Shown: positions 61,833 to 64,000 of the stretch, piece by piece
Layout of the letters: every line of letters begins with the position of its first letter
Numbering within the stretch: position 1 is the first letter of the stretch
Assembly (NCBI GenBank): GCA_902790625.1
Contig: CADASP010000018.1
Span: forward strand, 1-64,000
Length of the DNA stretch: 64,000 bases
Reading direction: 5' to 3'
Source of the DNA: an uncultured Prevotellaceae bacterium
GTDB taxonomy: Bacteria; Bacteroidota; Bacteroidia; Bacteroidales; Bacteroidaceae
Translations under genes and position numbers: made by a program
Notes under the pieces: model-generated
Seen by the model: only the letters and a program-made list of their open reading frames with translations
Databases searched by the model: none
What the model was told of the DNA's origin: nothing

Positions 61833-62801
61833 ATGCCAAGTCTGAAAGAGATTAAAGGCCGCATTGCATCTGTCAATTCCACGCGCAAGATCACCTCTGC
61901 CATGAAGATGGTGGCCTCGTCGAAGCTGCACCATGCCCAGGTGGCCATCCAGAACATGCTGCCCTACGAGACGATGCTGGAACACATACTCAAGTCGTTT
62001 CTTGCCGCTGAGGCCGAGGCGCAGACTATCTACGACCAGGAGCGCACCGTGAAGCGGGTGGCACTGGTGGTCTTCTCCAGCAACTCGTCGCTCTGCGGAG
62101 GCTTCAACGCCAACGTCATCAAGGAGATGACCAAAGCCGTGGATGCCATCACCGGCGAGCTGGGCAACGACAGCGTAGAGGTATATCCCGTGGGGCGAAA
62201 GGTGACCGAGAAGGCCAGGAAACTGGGCTACAACGTGAAGTGCGACCTCGCCGACCTGGTCGACCACCCCAACGTGCGGCAGTGCATCGACCTGGCTATG
62301 GAGCTGGGTATGCGCTTCGCCAAGGGCGAGATTGATAAGGTGCAGCTCATCTACCATCACTTCAAGAGCGCCGGGTCGCAGATACTCACCACCAAGACCT
62401 TCCTGCCCATCGACATCGAGACCGAGCTGGAGCGCGACCACGAGCGCGACCTCACCACCAACGTGGTCACCAAGAAGGCACAGGACTATCTGAAGAAGAA
62501 CCGTCGGCAGCGCGAGCAAAAGGAGGACGAGACGAAGCCCCTCAACGACAACTTCATCGTGGAGCCCGACATGGACACCGTCCTCGCGCAGCTCATACCC
62601 AAGCTGGCCCACCTGATGCTCTACACTGCCCTCCTCGACAGCGTAGCCTCGGAGCACGCAGCGCGCATGGTGGCCATGCAGACAGCCACCGACAATGCCG
62701 ACGAGCTGCTGCGCCAGCTGAACCTGCAATACAACAAGAGCCGCCAGCAAGCCATCACCAGCGAGTTGCTCGACATCGTGGGAGGCTCGGTGAACAACTA
62801 A
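61833..62801 (+). CDS. atpG: ATP synthase F1 subunit gamma
   Basis: This 322-residue rotor subunit has LKEIKGRIASVNSTRKITSAMKMVASSKL at the N-terminus, SSNSSLCGGFNANVIKEM and ARMVAMQTATDNADELLRQLNLQYNKSRQQAITSELLDIVGG at the C-terminus. It is somewhat longer than the E. coli protein because of a charged insertion (about 214-235; KKNRRQREQKEDETK). It is the last gene of the operon. Confidence 0.97.
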   Translation: MPSLKEIKGRIASVNSTRKITSAMKMVASSKLHHAQVAIQNMLPYETMLEHILKSFLAAEAEAQTIYDQERTVKRVALVVFSSNSSLCGGFNANVIKEMTKAVDAITGELGNDSVEVYPVGRKVTEKARKLGYNVKCDLADLVDHPNVRQCIDLAMELGMRFAKGEIDKVQLIYHHFKSAGSQILTTKTFLPIDIETELERDHERDLTTNVVTKKAQDYLKKNRRQREQKEDETKPLNDNFIVEPDMDTVLAQLIPKLAHLMLYTALLDSVASEHAARMVAMQTATDNADELLRQLNLQYNKSRQQAITSELLDIVGGSVNN

Positions 62802-62825
62802 CCATTTTCGTGCAACGAAAAAAAA

Positions 62826-62854
62826 TGGGAGGCCGTGTTTTTCACAGTCTCCCA
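62826..62854 (+). terminator. terminator after atpG
   Basis: TGGGAGGCCGTG pairs with CACAGTCTCCCA around TTTTT, with mismatches, followed by CTTTTC. It lies 25 nt after the stop. Confidence 0.6.
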
Positions 62855-63061
62855 CTTTTCATTCCGCCCACTTTCATCCTCCGTTTTCATTCCCCCCGTT
62901 TCCATTCCCTCCCGTTCCACTCTCTCCATCCTCTCCCTCCTTGCCTTGCTGTTCGGAGCTTTTTGCCGACGAGATGGTCGGCGCACAACGACTTCTTGAG
63001 CGGGGCCTTCCATTAGCGGGTCTATATGCTCCCCCCCAGGGGGGGGCGGGGGGAGGGGCTT

Positions 63062-63520
63062 CTATTCGCTTTCCAGGTACTTCCCCTTCTCATTGCTCAG
63101 GGTGGCCTCTCCGTCCTTGATGCGCTGTGCCAGCGAGGTGTAGGTCAGCTGCACGTCGTCGCGCATGCTCTTGATGCGGGTGGCACCAGTGGCACGGCAT
63201 CCCAAGCGCACAGCACGGATGTTCTGGCTCAGGTCGAACTTCTCCACGCTCACGGCGGGGGTGCTGATGGCGGTGGCCTTGAAGATGCACAGGTCGGCCA
63301 GCTTCACGGGCTGTCCCTCCAGCACCAGGTGCTTGATGCAGTCGGCGGCCTTGATGAGCACGGCATAGATCACGTCGCGGGTGTAGGGGCTGCCATGAAC
63401 GGCGATGTGCTCAGCCAGACGGTCAATCTCCCAAGGGTCGCGGTTGTGGATGCGTCCATACACCTTGCCATACTGGCGGCTCTCCTGGTTCTTGTTCTTG
63501 TAGAAATCAATCTCCAACAT
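63062..63520 (-). CDS. HU-like DNA-binding protein (Bacteroidales type)
   Basis: This 152-residue protein starts MLEIDFYKNKNQESRQYGKVYGR (ATG at 63520). The core HU/IHF-like fold (about 40-115) includes GSPYTRDVIYAVLIKAADCIKHLVLEGQPVKLADLCIFK. A C-terminal extension follows. This is the HU-related family common in Bacteroidales, probably a nucleoid protein. Sequence-specific binding is not predicted. A full promoter lies upstream on the minus strand. Confidence 0.82.
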   Translation of the reverse strand: MLEIDFYKNKNQESRQYGKVYGRIHNRDPWEIDRLAEHIAVHGSPYTRDVIYAVLIKAADCIKHLVLEGQPVKLADLCIFKATAISTPAVSVEKFDLSQNIRAVRLGCRATGATRIKSMRDDVQLTYTSLAQRIKDGEATLSNEKGKYLESE

Positions 63521-63594
63521 AACGTTCAAATGTGTTTTTCATGGTTCAACTTTTTGTTTATTATCTCTCTGAATCCGCGCGCTGGATTACTGAT

Positions 63595-63627
63595 GCAAAG
63601 ATACTAACTTTTTCTTTAACTACCAAA
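63595..63627 (-). promoter_or_regulatory. promoter of the HU-like gene
   Basis: On the minus strand TTTG (complement of 63624-63627), 20 nt, TATCTTTGC (complement of 63595-63603). The start codon at 63520 is 75 nt downstream. Confidence 0.8.
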
Positions 63628-64000
63628 TATTTATCCATTTATTTTCAGTATTTTATGCCATCGAATCGTTAAATTATCCTAACACGCTGCTGGCTCCTGG
63701 AAACGCCGCCATTTGCCCTTGGAAACGCCGCCGCTTTATCTTGGAAACGATGCATTTTCTTTTGAAAAGAGCGTGGAGTGTGCGCATCCCCCCCTTCAAC
63801 GGGTGTATGGAGGGGGGAGAGAATGAGCCAAGTAGATTGCAAAATTGCAAAATTGCAAATTGCATTCACTTCGAAGTAGAGTGGGTAGAGTTATAAAATG
63901 GTAATTTTATATATAATATATTGATTATTAATTATTTATATTAAATATTATACATATTTTAACTATTTTCTTCTCTCTTAGAAAAAAAATGAATGCAATT
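63628..64000. other. AT-rich non-coding right edge with short repeats
   Basis: I see no gene here. The block holds repeats of a GGAAACG unit with a spacing of about 22 bp (63696-63770) and three TTGCAAAA-type direct repeats at about 63836-63862. A strongly A/T-rich tail from 63898 ends in GAATGCAATT, echoing GCATTC at about 63861. Confidence 0.6.
63696..63770. repeat. 22-bp-spaced GGAAACG repeats
   Basis: TGGAAACG occurs at about 63698, 63720 and 63742, with a weaker TGAAAAG at 63763. The first two are followed by CCGCC. The spacing of about two DNA turns puts all copies on one face of the helix. Confidence 0.7.

Noticed and set aside
62810..63016. 68-codon ORF after atpG
   Set aside because: It is a low-complexity translation of a pyrimidine-rich repeat (FHS/PFHS units) after the terminator.

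Overview
The window looks like a chromosome segment of a Bacteroidales bacterium, most likely Prevotellaceae. The evidence is the repeated promoter form TTTG-N19/20-TAnnTTTG(C) with no E. coli-type -35/-10 boxes, fimbrillin, BspA-like and DUF4827 lipoprotein families, a CAD-like CarB, an apgM-thrC pair, a bifunctional ThrA, and an ATP synthase operon in the order beta-epsilon-(AtpI-like)-a-c-b-delta-alpha-gamma. Assignment rests on gene content and motifs only; no 16S gene is present and no tRNA was seen.

Layout. 1-5.4 kb is accessory: a short BspA-like protein, a DUF2971 protein, a probable structured RNA of about 0.4 kb with its own promoter, 1.1 kb of palindrome-rich non-coding DNA, and a fimbrillin-like lipoprotein preceded by a 40-residue peptide gene whose leader is duplicated. 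5.7-8.9 kb is an EF-G paralogue lacking canonical GTPase residues, directly followed by a beta-helix lipoprotein. 9-15.3 kb (minus) holds stomatin/NfeD, phosphoglucosamine mutase, a DUF4827 lipoprotein, threonine synthase and an ApgM-type enzyme. 15.4-18.2 kb (plus) holds fmt, a 39-residue protein, rpe, rplU and rpmA. 18.3-25 kb (minus) holds two carbohydrate esterases, an Rpn-type nuclease, hisS, purA and a Fur-family regulator. 25.7-37.1 kb (plus) holds a GH2 enzyme, a lipoprotein, groES-groEL, pepT, a glutamine-synthetase-family gene and a cation/proton antiporter. 37.1-44.6 kb is the most unusual part: an AmgK-like kinase fused to a RapZ C-terminal domain, an ECF sigma factor fused through a transmembrane segment to a predicted outer-membrane beta-barrel, a broken MNT/HEPN pair, a secreted protein, a radical SAM gene and a Gfo/Idh/MocA oxidoreductase. 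44.6-45.5 kb is a repeat-filled gap. 45.6-62.8 kb (plus) is housekeeping: pyrB-pyrI-carB-thrA, GDP-mannose synthesis and gmd, then the ATP synthase operon. An HU-like gene and an AT-rich repeat region end the window.

The main candidate novelty is the sigma-TM-linker-barrel polypeptide at 38994-40691. It combines in one chain what is usually split between an ECF sigma factor and a dual-membrane-spanning anti-sigma protein. Just upstream are 85-bp tandem repeats that each carry a perfect 14-bp palindrome. Secondary themes are two families of palindromic mini-elements. One family sits in frame inside coding sequences (AmgK-RapZ, radical SAM). The other sits at operon junctions (pyrB/pyrI, atpH/atpA, atpA/atpG).
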